12,156 nt of DNA from CALEUX01 sp964521525 (GTDB lineage: Bacteria > Bacteroidota > Bacteroidia > Bacteroidales > Marinilabiliaceae), in assembly GCA_964521525.1 (NCBI GenBank), contig CAZFTD010000101.1, positions 1-12,156 on the forward strand, written 5' to 3'. Shown in pieces: positions 1 through 6,830 of the stretch (positions within the stretch are counted from its first letter, which is position 1; each line of letters starts with the position of its first letter). The translations under genes were made by a program, and so were the position numbers. Below the pieces are notes generated by a model. That model worked only from the letters and a program-made list of their open reading frames with translations, was not told where the DNA came from and ran no database searches.

Positions 1-191
1 CGTTCAACAATTCTAACAACAAGCGCCTCAACTTGATGTAAAGCCTCCCGAACAGCAATATGAACCTTGGCATCTTCTTCGTTAATTGCAGTAATTAACT
101 GTTTAACTGTCATTTTTTCAAGATTCTTAAATTGCGATGGCGATTCAGTAATACTGAGGGTAAACTTTGTATCTTCTGCTTTTGTAATCAT
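1..191 (-). CDS. murQ: N-acetylmuramic acid 6-phosphate etherase, N-terminal fragment (cut by window edge)
   Basis: Reading the minus strand from ATG at 191-189 gives 63 open codons that run off the left edge. The visible segment has an ITESPS stretch, then NLEKMTVKQLITAINEED and a helical segment with EALHQVEALV. This is the N-terminal pattern of MurQ etherases: a TE(S/Q) segment, a 'LEKM/LDxLS' step, an INEEDxxV helix, and alternating A/V helices. MurQ is a cytosolic SIS-domain enzyme that splits the D-lactyl ether of MurNAc-6-P to give GlcNAc-6-P and D-lactate. The SIS domain and catalytic residues lie outside the window. The start lies 18 bp after the stop of the upstream kinase gene, so the two are almost certainly co-transcribed. 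Pairing with a sugar kinase supports the call. Only the N-terminus is seen, so integrity of the rest is unknown. Confidence 0.82.
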   Translation of the reverse strand, partial: MITKAEDTKFTLSITESPSQFKNLEKMTVKQLITAINEEDAKVHIAVREALHQVEALVVRIVE

Positions 192-209
192 GATAATATA
201 TTGAATATT

Positions 210-1049
210 TTAAAATTCTGAATGATAACTAATTAATCCATCCATAGGATCCATAATCACCTTACCGATTGAAAATCCGGTTTCTGCAGCAGCATCTTTC
301 AATGGATTTATAAAATACCAGGCAATGCTACCGGTGAAATTTACCGTATTATATCCAAAGTGATTATAATGCATTATGTTACGGTTAAAAAATTCAACAA
401 AACTGTTTTTAACCAAAACGTAAAGACTTTCTTCGTTAATATGTTCGTTTAAAAATCGGGTAAACCCTGCCAAATAACGATTTGGGAATGGTTGCCTATA
501 CACTCTGTCCAGGATTTCGGCTGGTGTAAGTTTATATCTTTCAAGAAAGGCCTTACAAATATGTTCAGGAAGTTGACGCTTAAGCACGTCGGCCACTAAC
601 TTTTTACCCAGTACAGCCCCACTCCCTTCGTCGCCCAAAATAAACCCTAGTGGAGAAATCTGGTATTCAATATCCTGTCCATTAAAATAGCATGAATTTG
701 ATCCGGTGCCAAGAATTGCGGCTATTCCCGGACTACGTCCGCACAAAGAACGTGCAGCGCACATCAGGTCACTGTCGACAGAAATTTCCTGAGGGTTCCA
801 CATTTTTTTTAAAGCACGTAATACAACATCCTTCTTTTCAGGATTGGCACATCCGGCACCATAAAAAAACAGCGATTTCAGATCGCTAATTTCCAACTCA
901 AACTCCTTAATTAAAGCACTATATATTTCCTCGTCTGTTTGATAAAAAGGGTTAATTCCAGAAGTTTTACATTGACCCACAACTTTTTTGCTGGCATCTG
1001 ATAAAACCCATGTAGTTTTAGTTGAACCACTGTCGGCAATAAGAATCAT
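210..1049 (-). CDS. BadF/BadG-family amino-sugar kinase, probable N-acetylmuramate (or N-acetylglucosamine) kinase
   Basis: The protein has 279 residues, a usual length for the compact Bacteroidota BadF/BcrA-type sugar kinases of the ASKHA fold. Visible motifs are phosphate-1 (D6, S7-G8-S9-T10 with K11-T12), the VDSDLMCAARSL segment (D94), the nucleotide loop ILGTGSNS (112-119), GDEGSGAVLG (139-148), and the adenosine-region FTGSIAWYF (238-246). It has no signal peptide and is cytosolic. Members phosphorylate GlcNAc and/or MurNAc at O6. In Tannerella forsythia the related MurK next to MurQ is a MurNAc kinase. Here the gene also directly precedes murQ (18-bp gap), so MurNAc to MurNAc-6-P is the preferred reading, but sequence alone does not separate this from GlcNAc kinase. 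The ATG at 1049 starts directly on the MILIADSGST motif, so the start is secure. The gene diverges from the amidase operon across a 255-bp region. Confidence 0.88.
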   Translation of the reverse strand: MILIADSGSTKTTWVLSDASKKVVGQCKTSGINPFYQTDEEIYSALIKEFELEISDLKSLFFYGAGCANPEKKDVVLRALKKMWNPQEISVDSDLMCAARSLCGRSPGIAAILGTGSNSCYFNGQDIEYQISPLGFILGDEGSGAVLGKKLVADVLKRQLPEHICKAFLERYKLTPAEILDRVYRQPFPNRYLAGFTRFLNEHINEESLYVLVKNSFVEFFNRNIMHYNHFGYNTVNFTGSIAWYFINPLKDAAAETGFSIGKVIMDPMDGLISYHSEF

Positions 1050-1167
1050 ACTATTGTAATATATGTTGAAAAATATTAGATATGCCCATTAAAACAAAGA
1101 ATAAAAACGAACAGATGTTTTCAAATGCTTCATATTAGCCTTTGCTATTTCCATACAATTTTCAATG

Positions 1168-1197
1168 CAAATATATAAAAAAACCGACAATAACAAT
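1168..1197 (-). promoter_or_regulatory. Candidate promoter for the kinase-murQ operon
   Basis: Read on the minus strand, 1175-1168 is TATATTTG, an exact fit to the Bacteroides -7 element TAnnTTTG. Eighteen bases upstream (1197-1194) is ATTG, a one-mismatch version of the -33 TTTG. Transcription would begin near 1161 and leave a leader of about 110 nt before the ATG at 1049. The -33 match and spacing are slightly off the optimum, so this is tentative. Its -33 end overlaps one of the inverted repeats, so a protein bound there could block it. Confidence 0.4.
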
Positions 1198-1219
1198 ACA
1201 TGATGTAATATGTATTACA
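1195..1219. promoter_or_regulatory. Nested inverted repeats between divergent promoters, candidate operator
   Basis: TGTAATA (1204-1210), a TG spacer and TATTACA (1213-1219) form a perfect 7-bp inverted repeat. A second one overlaps it: AATACAT (1195-1201) and ATGTATT (1210-1216), with 8 bases between. This gives four TGTA/TACA half sites within 25 bp. The element lies immediately upstream of the plus-strand -33 box (1224) and overlaps the -33 end of the minus-strand candidate. That is where a regulator could control both the amidase operon and kinase-murQ. No regulator gene is in the window and I cannot assign a family. Confidence 0.45.
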
Positions 1220-1223
1220 ATTT

Positions 1224-1255
1224 TTTGATTCTATAAAAAATTGTTTTTATTTTTG
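1224..1255 (+). promoter_or_regulatory. sigma-ABfr-type promoter for the amidase operon
   Basis: TTTG at 1224-1227 and TATTTTTG at 1248-1255 match the Bacteroidota primary-sigma consensus (-33 TTTG, -7 TAnnTTTG) exactly, with a 20-bp spacer that falls in the expected range. The start of transcription would be around 1262, leaving roughly a 43-nt AT-rich leader before the ATG at 1305. No competing match was noticed in the region. Position, direction and exact element matches agree, although T-rich DNA makes partial matches easy. Confidence 0.6.
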
Positions 1256-1304
1256 AAAAAACTATAACACCGCGATATTTACATTAAAACATTCACTATA
1301 AGCC

Positions 1305-4300
1305 ATGTATACGAAAATTATTAAACTGGCATTAATTTTTTTATGGATATTACCTTGTTTGCTTATAGCCCAGCAATACACTGGAAATAATACCAAAGAA
1401 GAGAAAAAAGTGGCTGCTGTTGTAGCAAAAAAAATAAAAACAGCACCTTGGGATTTTTCAATGTGGCGCCATACCGGAAAAATTGTTTTAGATAGCATAC
1501 ATGTGAGCAAGTCACAAAAATGCATCAATTTCTTTTTTTCACCACAATTAACCCATATTCCTGTTCGCCAAACGGAAATGGAGAGTATTAAGCAACAAAT
1601 TAAATATAAACTGGGACGCAGGTTTTCTGCTTACACCATTCATCTTTACTCGCGTAATCAACTAGTAGAAAGCTATATTCCCAATTATTTCAGACATGGC
1701 AACCTGACTAAAGATGAGACCCGAAATACAATTAAAGCATCCGGAATTCCAGTGGTTACCCGGCTTAATCAAAACAATTGGGAGCATGGTTTAAGCGGCA
1801 GACATATAGCTCTTTGGCCCGGGCATGGCTGGTATTATGAGCAAAGTCTCGACCGATGGGAATGGCAAAGAGCCAGGCTTTTTCAAACAGTTGAAGACCT
1901 TTATCCATATTCAATTACACGGCAATTTCTGGTTCCAATGCTTGAAAATTCCGGAGCCTATGTTTTCCTCCCACGCGAGCGTTGTACTCAGCCTTTTGAA
2001 ATTGTTGTTGACAATGACGGGTCTGACAACCATTCAAAGCTGGAAATAAATAACGGAACGTTTCAATGGGAAACTGATGATAAAAATGGATTTGCCATTA
2101 GAAAAACACTAATAGATGGAGAGAACCCTTTCAAAATGGGCACTCATTTAAAAATAAAAGCTGGTGGCAACAAGCCGGGCAGCTTGTTTTTTATTCCTGA
2201 CATAACCGAAGATGGGGAATATGGCGTTTATATTTCCTGGGCCGAAACAGAAAACAGTGTTGAAGATGTAATTTGTCGTATCAATTACTCCGGAGGACAG
2301 GCTGAATTTAAACTGAACCAGAAAATGGGTTTTGGCACATGGATTTATTTGGGCACTTATTATTTCAAAAAAGGTGTTAACAAGGCTATGGGGAGTCTTG
2401 AAATTACTTCAGAAAGCCATCAAAATGGTTTTATAACTGCCGACGCCGTTCGCTTTGGAGGTGGCATGGGCAATGTAGCGCGGGGAATTGAAAGAAGTGA
2501 TTCGCCAATGGGGTTAGAAATTGAAAACGAAGCATTGCGGAATAGATTGAAAGAACCTAAAACCAGCGGTCGCCCCAGATTTATGGAGGGTGCCCGTTAT
2601 TTTCTGCAATATAGTGGCATGCCCGATTCAATTGTATATAACCTCAACAAAAGCAGTAAAGATTACAATGATGATTACATGTCGCGCGGCGAATGGGTGA
2701 ATTATTTAATGGGAAGTCCCAATGGCCCAACCCTTTATCCGGATGCAAAAGGATTGGGAATACCTATAGATTTAGCGCTTTCATTTCACACCGATGCCGG
2801 GGTAACGCCAAACGATTCGGTAATTGGCACACTGGCCATTTACAGCACGCGCGAACGCAAAGGCTTTTTTCCTAATGGAAAATCACGTATGGCCAGTCGC
2901 GACTTGTCTGATATTATTCAAACGCAACTTGTTGAAGACATAAAAGTAAAATACAATCCAAAATGGACACGCCGTGGTTTGTGGGATCGTGAATATTCAG
3001 AAGCCTGGCGACCCAACACTCCTGTGATGTTACTTGAGCTTCTCTCCCACCAAAACATGGCCGATATGCGGTACGGACTCGACCCAAGGTTCCAGTTCGA
3101 CATAAGCCGGGCTGTTTATAAAGGGATGTTACGGTTTATTAATGGATATGATGCCGTAGTTCAGCCGCTGCCACCATCGCATATGCAGATAGAGTTTTTG
3201 GAAGGAAAAAAGATAAGAATCTCGTGGCAGCCGGTTGAAGATCCCTTGGAGCCAACAGCCAAAGCTGAATATTATAAAGTTTACCAACAAATTGATGGGC
3301 AGGGTTTTAATGCCGGCACACTAACAACAGTCAATTATCTGGAGCTGGAGCTGGACGAATGGTCTACCATTTATAGTTTCAGGGTTACCGCATTGAACAA
3401 GGGCGGCGAAAGTATCCCCGTAGAAACATTATCAGTTGCTTTGTTGCCCAACCAGAAACCCGAAGTATTAATTGTTAACAGTTTTGATAGAATCTGTGGC
3501 CCTTCTTGGTTCGATACAGGAAAAAAATCGGGAATTGACTGGTGGGAAGATGAGGGTGTACCCTACGGAATCGATTACAGTAAAATTGGGAATCAATACG
3601 ACTATAACCGTCAGTCAAAATGGCTGGATGATGACAGCCCCGGTTGGGGAGCATCGCATGCCGATTTGGAAGGACGACCCAACCCAGGAAATACTTTCAA
3701 TTTCCCAATGATACATGGCCGGGCCTTTTTAAACGCCGGTTACTCATTTGTTTCCATAAGCAACGAAGCCTTTGAATTGCTGCCAAACGAAAAACTTACG
3801 CAATATTCGGTGGTTGATGTAATTTTTGGAGAGCAGAGAGGGACTGCCAGCTTCATTCAGCCTGAAGTGAAAGATTTTCGTGTTTTTACCGAAGGTTTAA
3901 TCAAAAAATTGGAGTACATTACCCTAAATAAGGGGAATTTATTGATTTCGGGTGCTTACATTGGTACTGATATGGTAGAGAACAAAGACAGCATAGCCAT
4001 TAACTTTGCCAAAAACAATATGGGTTTTACATGGCGCACCAACCAGGCAACCAACATTGGCGAGGCCCTTGCTACCCGTGAAGCAGAACTGCTTTTACCT
4101 GTTAAGATTAATTTTATAACCGATTACCACCCAAAAATATATAAAGTAGAAGCACCCGATGCCATTGAACCTTTTGGTAAAAACGCTCACAGATTATACA
4201 GATATGCAACCAACAACAGCAGCGCAGCCATATTTTACAATGGGGCACATAAAGCTGTTACATTTGGTTTTCCACTAGAAACCATTGCCTGTGAAAACCA

Positions 4301-4352
4301 ACTAAACGATTTAATTGAAAGCATTATGAAATTATTCAAGAATAAACTTTAA
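1305..4352 (+). CDS. Secreted multidomain N-acetylmuramoyl-L-alanine amidase ('xanthan lyase'-type, golvesin-like domain inserted)
   Basis: This is a 1015-residue exported protein. An N-terminal signal peptide (K4-K7, hydrophobic 8-21) probably ends after LIA at about 22. The Amidase_3 zinc site is visible but split: WPGHGW (H174), WEWQRARL (E186), SFHTDAG (H495) and LLELLSHQN (E578) correspond to the family's GHGG His, following Glu, second His and catalytic Glu. Between the halves, about 228-395, sits a golvesin-like/Xly beta domain ending in ITADAVRFGGG. After the amidase come a fibronectin III-like domain (about 622-713, SFRVTALNKGGES) and an alpha/beta domain (about 718-1015) beginning PEVLIVNSFDRI, possibly flavodoxin or amidotransferase-like. 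Bacteroidota relatives are often annotated as xanthan lyase, but the retained zinc ligands favour cleavage of the MurNAc-L-Ala bond in the periplasm or outside the cell. The start is fixed by the signal peptide and promoter. It is the first gene of its operon. Confidence 0.85.
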   Translation: MYTKIIKLALIFLWILPCLLIAQQYTGNNTKEEKKVAAVVAKKIKTAPWDFSMWRHTGKIVLDSIHVSKSQKCINFFFSPQLTHIPVRQTEMESIKQQIKYKLGRRFSAYTIHLYSRNQLVESYIPNYFRHGNLTKDETRNTIKASGIPVVTRLNQNNWEHGLSGRHIALWPGHGWYYEQSLDRWEWQRARLFQTVEDLYPYSITRQFLVPMLENSGAYVFLPRERCTQPFEIVVDNDGSDNHSKLEINNGTFQWETDDKNGFAIRKTLIDGENPFKMGTHLKIKAGGNKPGSLFFIPDITEDGEYGVYISWAETENSVEDVICRINYSGGQAEFKLNQKMGFGTWIYLGTYYFKKGVNKAMGSLEITSESHQNGFITADAVRFGGGMGNVARGIERSDSPMGLEIENEALRNRLKEPKTSGRPRFMEGARYFLQYSGMPDSIVYNLNKSSKDYNDDYMSRGEWVNYLMGSPNGPTLYPDAKGLGIPIDLALSFHTDAGVTPNDSVIGTLAIYSTRERKGFFPNGKSRMASRDLSDIIQTQLVEDIKVKYNPKWTRRGLWDREYSEAWRPNTPVMLLELLSHQNMADMRYGLDPRFQFDISRAVYKGMLRFINGYDAVVQPLPPSHMQIEFLEGKKIRISWQPVEDPLEPTAKAEYYKVYQQIDGQGFNAGTLTTVNYLELELDEWSTIYSFRVTALNKGGESIPVETLSVALLPNQKPEVLIVNSFDRICGPSWFDTGKKSGIDWWEDEGVPYGIDYSKIGNQYDYNRQSKWLDDDSPGWGASHADLEGRPNPGNTFNFPMIHGRAFLNAGYSFVSISNEAFELLPNEKLTQYSVVDVIFGEQRGTASFIQPEVKDFRVFTEGLIKKLEYITLNKGNLLISGAYIGTDMVENKDSIAINFAKNNMGFTWRTNQATNIGEALATREAELLLPVKINFITDYHPKIYKVEAPDAIEPFGKNAHRLYRYATNNSSAAIFYNGAHKAVTFGFPLETIACENQLNDLIESIMKLFKNKL

Positions 4353-4364
4353 CAATCAATAAAA

Positions 4365-5843
4365 ATGGAAAAACTCATTACTTGTTTTATCGCAGCTGGC
4401 AACGAAGACGATTTAAGAATTACCGTAGAGGGATTAAAAGAGTCGGCCTGCATTCAAAACATCGTCATTGTTTCAGAAGAAGAACCCTCCAAAGGCCTGT
4501 TATCTGCAGGTGCTGAATGGTTAAAAGCTGCCTCATTGCAAACCACATCGGCAGTGAGAAAAATGGCAGAGCTTTCCAAATCAGAATTCACACTGATTTA
4601 CACGAAATCGCTTCCGTTAAATCTTGGAGCCTTTGCCTTGGAACGGATGATACAAACAGCCAAGGACACTCAGGCAGGCATGGTTTACTCCGACTATTAC
4701 GAGATTAAGGAGGGACAAAGAAAGCCTTATCCGGTTAACGATTATCAGGATGGCAGTTTAAGAGATGATTTCAATTTTGGCTCACTTTTATTATACAACT
4801 CCAATGCATTGAAACAGGCAGCTGAAAAAATGGACACTGTATTTGACTATGCCGGTTTATACGATTTAAGGTTAAAGGTTTCGCAAAATTACAGGCTGCT
4901 GCACCTTCCGGAATTTCTTTATACCGAAATGGAGACTGACACGCGCCGTTCGGGTGAAAAAATGTTCGACTATGTTGACCCCAAAAACCGTGGTGTTCAA
5001 ATTGAAATGGAAAAAGCCTGCACGCTTCATCTAAAAGCCATTGGCGCCTGGCTTAAACCACAATTCCCGGAAGTGAGATTCTCTGATGAAAAGTTTCCGG
5101 TTGAAGCATCTGTGATTATTCCGGTTCGAAACCGTGTTAAAACCATCGAAGATGCCGTTAAATCTGTGCTTAGCCAAAAAACATCGTTTCCGTTTAACCT
5201 GATTGTTATCGACAATCACTCTACCGATGGAACTTCGGAAATACTTTCCAAATATGCGAAAGCTGACAACAGGCTCATTCACCTGGTGCCAAAGCGTCAG
5301 GATTTGGGCATTGGCGGATGCTGGAACGAAGGAGTTTTTCATCCGATGTGCGGCAAATTCGCCATACAGCTCGACAGTGACGACCTCTACATTAACGATT
5401 CGGTAATAGCCACCATTGTTGAAGCCTTTTATCAGCAAAACTGCGCCATGGTAGTTGGCACTTATCAAATGGTAAACTTTAAACTGGAAGAGATACCTCC
5501 GGGAATTATTGACCATAGAGAGTGGACTCCCGATAACGGGCGAAACAATGCGCTGCGAATCAATGGTCTGGGAGCTCCAAGGGCTTTCTACACCCCCGTT
5601 TTGCGAAAAATTAGAGTTCCCAATACCAGTTATGGCGAAGATTATGCTCTGGGGTTAAATATTTCGCGTCATTACCAAATTGGCCGTATTTACGAACCGT
5701 TGTACCTATGCCGTCGGTGGGACGAAAACTCCGATGCATCGCTGGATGTTGCAAAAATGAATGCCCACAATCATTACAAGGACAGAATCAGAACCATGGA
5801 ACTCTGGGCCCGAATTGCCAAAAACAAGCAGGAAAATGAATAA
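4365..5843 (+). CDS. Family 2 glycosyltransferase with two GT-A-like modules
   Basis: This 492-residue protein has no signal peptide and no membrane segment. The C-terminal module (about 245-490) is a canonical GT2: ASVIIPVRNR (248-257), the nucleotide-binding DNHSTDGT (283-290), the metal-binding LDSDD (336-340), a probable base region SYGEDYALG (E425/D426), and RRWDENSD (450-457) near the end. The N-terminal module (1-230) resembles a degenerate GT-A fold: a hydrophobic first strand, then VIVSEEE, a VYSDYYE triad (107-113), and a later FNFGSLLLY. It may be a non-catalytic or divergent second transferase domain. Donor and acceptor are unknown. The gene starts 12 bp after the amidase stop and its end overlaps the DUF4922 start by 8 bp, so it is an internal operon gene. 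A cytosolic sugar transferase inside a peptidoglycan-salvage locus is unexpected. GT2 assignment is firm; specific role is not. Confidence 0.85.
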   Translation: MEKLITCFIAAGNEDDLRITVEGLKESACIQNIVIVSEEEPSKGLLSAGAEWLKAASLQTTSAVRKMAELSKSEFTLIYTKSLPLNLGAFALERMIQTAKDTQAGMVYSDYYEIKEGQRKPYPVNDYQDGSLRDDFNFGSLLLYNSNALKQAAEKMDTVFDYAGLYDLRLKVSQNYRLLHLPEFLYTEMETDTRRSGEKMFDYVDPKNRGVQIEMEKACTLHLKAIGAWLKPQFPEVRFSDEKFPVEASVIIPVRNRVKTIEDAVKSVLSQKTSFPFNLIVIDNHSTDGTSEILSKYAKADNRLIHLVPKRQDLGIGGCWNEGVFHPMCGKFAIQLDSDDLYINDSVIATIVEAFYQQNCAMVVGTYQMVNFKLEEIPPGIIDHREWTPDNGRNNALRINGLGAPRAFYTPVLRKIRVPNTSYGEDYALGLNISRHYQIGRIYEPLYLCRRWDENSDASLDVAKMNAHNHYKDRIRTMELWARIAKNKQENE

Positions 5844-6786
5844 CACCATCATCCAACAAGTTGATAATCTGATTGTCGAACAGTTGACTAACTGGCCATT
5901 GGCCAAAAACAATTTCACAGGGTTACAAAAAGTTGTAACCCGTGAAATTGATTTCAACGATAAATTTAAGATTAAAATTCAGTTCAATCCGGAGCGAATC
6001 AGGTCGTCGGCAGCTAAGGTTGATGCCAAATCAATAAAGGAACGTAAATGCTTTTTATGTCCTGCCCACCTGCCTGAAGAACAAAAAGGAGTTGAATTTC
6101 TGGATAAATACCTGATACTGGTTAATCCGTTTCCAATATTCAAAAGGCATTTAACCATACCGTTAAAAGAACATACCGATCAACGTATTGAACCGCATTT
6201 TGGTGAAATGATACAACTGGCAAAAGCCCTGCCGGGGTTTGTAGTTTTTTACAACGGCCCGTTATGCGGCGCTTCGGCACCCGACCATTTTCACTTTCAG
6301 GCAGGGAATACTGGTTTTATGCCAATCGAAGAGGAACTTGGCGCCCTTCAAAATACAATTCTGCGGCAAACGATTGACAACCAAATGCTGGCAATTGATG
6401 CGTATTTGCGAAAAGCTATCGTTATCAATGGCAACGATTCCAAAATTATTGAGCAGTGGTTTAAAGAGATATTGGAACAACTAAAAGACTATATTCCATC
6501 CGATCCGGAACCAATGCTTAATATTTTAACCCAATGGACAGGGGCATATTGGCAGGTTGTAATCTTTCCAAGGAAAAAACATCGTCCCGACCAGTTTTTT
6601 AAAGAAGGGAATGAACAGATTTTGCTTAGTCCGGCATCGGTCGATTTTGGTGGAGTATTGATTACACCAAGAGAAGAAGATTTTAATAAACTGGATGAAG
6701 AGCTGATTCGCGACATTTTTCATCAGGTTACCATGGACGATTGTGGCTGGAAGGAATTGAAAATGAAGCTATCATCTCAAAGGTAA
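5836..6786 (+). CDS. DUF4922 protein, GalT/Ap4A phosphorylase-like (HIT superfamily) nucleotidyl-transfer enzyme
   Basis: The protein has 316 residues from the ATG at 5836. The reading frame extends to an earlier ATG at 5761, but those 25 residues lie inside the glycosyltransferase gene and look non-native, while 5836 follows an AGGA motif and gives a short, coupling-type 8-bp overlap. Motifs: CFLC (C72, C75), NPFPIFKRHLTIP (97-109), GASAPDHFHFQAG with H151-x-H153-x-Q155, and a C-terminal YWQVVIFPRKKHRP (238-251) followed by SPASVDFGGVLITP. The HxHxQ triad is the signature of GalT/Ap4A phosphorylase/GDP-hexose phosphorylase relatives, where the middle His is nucleotidylated. The C-terminal part resembles the ATP-adenylyltransferase C-terminal domain. 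It should be cytosolic and catalyse transfer or phosphorolysis of a nucleotide on a sugar phosphate or dinucleotide; the substrate is unknown. Coupling to a glycosyltransferase suggests NDP-sugar handling. Its early coding region carries a large hairpin. Confidence 0.82.
   Translation: MNNTIIQQVDNLIVEQLTNWPLAKNNFTGLQKVVTREIDFNDKFKIKIQFNPERIRSSAAKVDAKSIKERKCFLCPAHLPEEQKGVEFLDKYLILVNPFPIFKRHLTIPLKEHTDQRIEPHFGEMIQLAKALPGFVVFYNGPLCGASAPDHFHFQAGNTGFMPIEEELGALQNTILRQTIDNQMLAIDAYLRKAIVINGNDSKIIEQWFKEILEQLKDYIPSDPEPMLNILTQWTGAYWQVVIFPRKKHRPDQFFKEGNEQILLSPASVDFGGVLITPREEDFNKLDEELIRDIFHQVTMDDCGWKELKMKLSSQR
5910..5950 (+). other. Large stem-loop inside the 5' part of the DUF4922 coding sequence
   Basis: CAATTTCAC (5910-5918), an unpaired A (5919) and GGGTTACAA (5920-5928) pair perfectly with TTGTAACCC (5933-5941) and GTGAAATTG (5942-5950). 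The loop is AAAG (5929-5932). The result is an 18-bp stem with one bulge and a tetraloop, starting 74 nt after the start codon. Smaller symmetric elements lie just upstream: CAGTT-GACT-AACTG (5881-5894) and TGGCCA-T-TGGCCA (5893-5905). No U-tract follows, so it is not a standard terminator. It may affect mRNA stability, processing or translation; its function is unproven. Confidence 0.6.
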
Positions 6787-6830
6787 TCTTTGTCCGTGAT
6801 ATACAAATCATCCTAAAACAGAAAATAAGC

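Noticed and set aside
1353..1371. Lipobox near residue 18 of the amidase (Cys in the signal peptide)
   Set aside because: The residues before the Cys (I-L-P) do not fit the lipobox, and the hydrophobic core continues past it. Signal peptidase I cleavage near residue 22 is more likely.
1305..4352. Annotation as xanthan lyase
   Set aside because: Related proteins carry that name through the golvesin/Xly-like domain, but the split Amidase_3 zinc and catalytic residues are all visible and a polysaccharide lyase catalytic domain is not.
5031..5516. 161-codon minus-strand open frame
   Set aside because: It lies entirely opposite the conserved GT2 catalytic module and its translation has no recognisable domain, so it is a shadow of the real gene.
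5761..5835. Upstream in-frame ATG extending the DUF4922 protein by 25 residues
   Set aside because: It lies wholly inside the glycosyltransferase gene, and the extra residues look like an out-of-frame reading. The ATG at 5836 gives a normal short overlap and family-like start.
6741..6830. Upstream in-frame ATG adding 30 residues to the SpoIID protein
   Set aside because: It overlaps the DUF4922 3' end by 46 bp and yields a charged stretch that is neither signal peptide nor domain. The ATG at 6831 follows the gap naturally.
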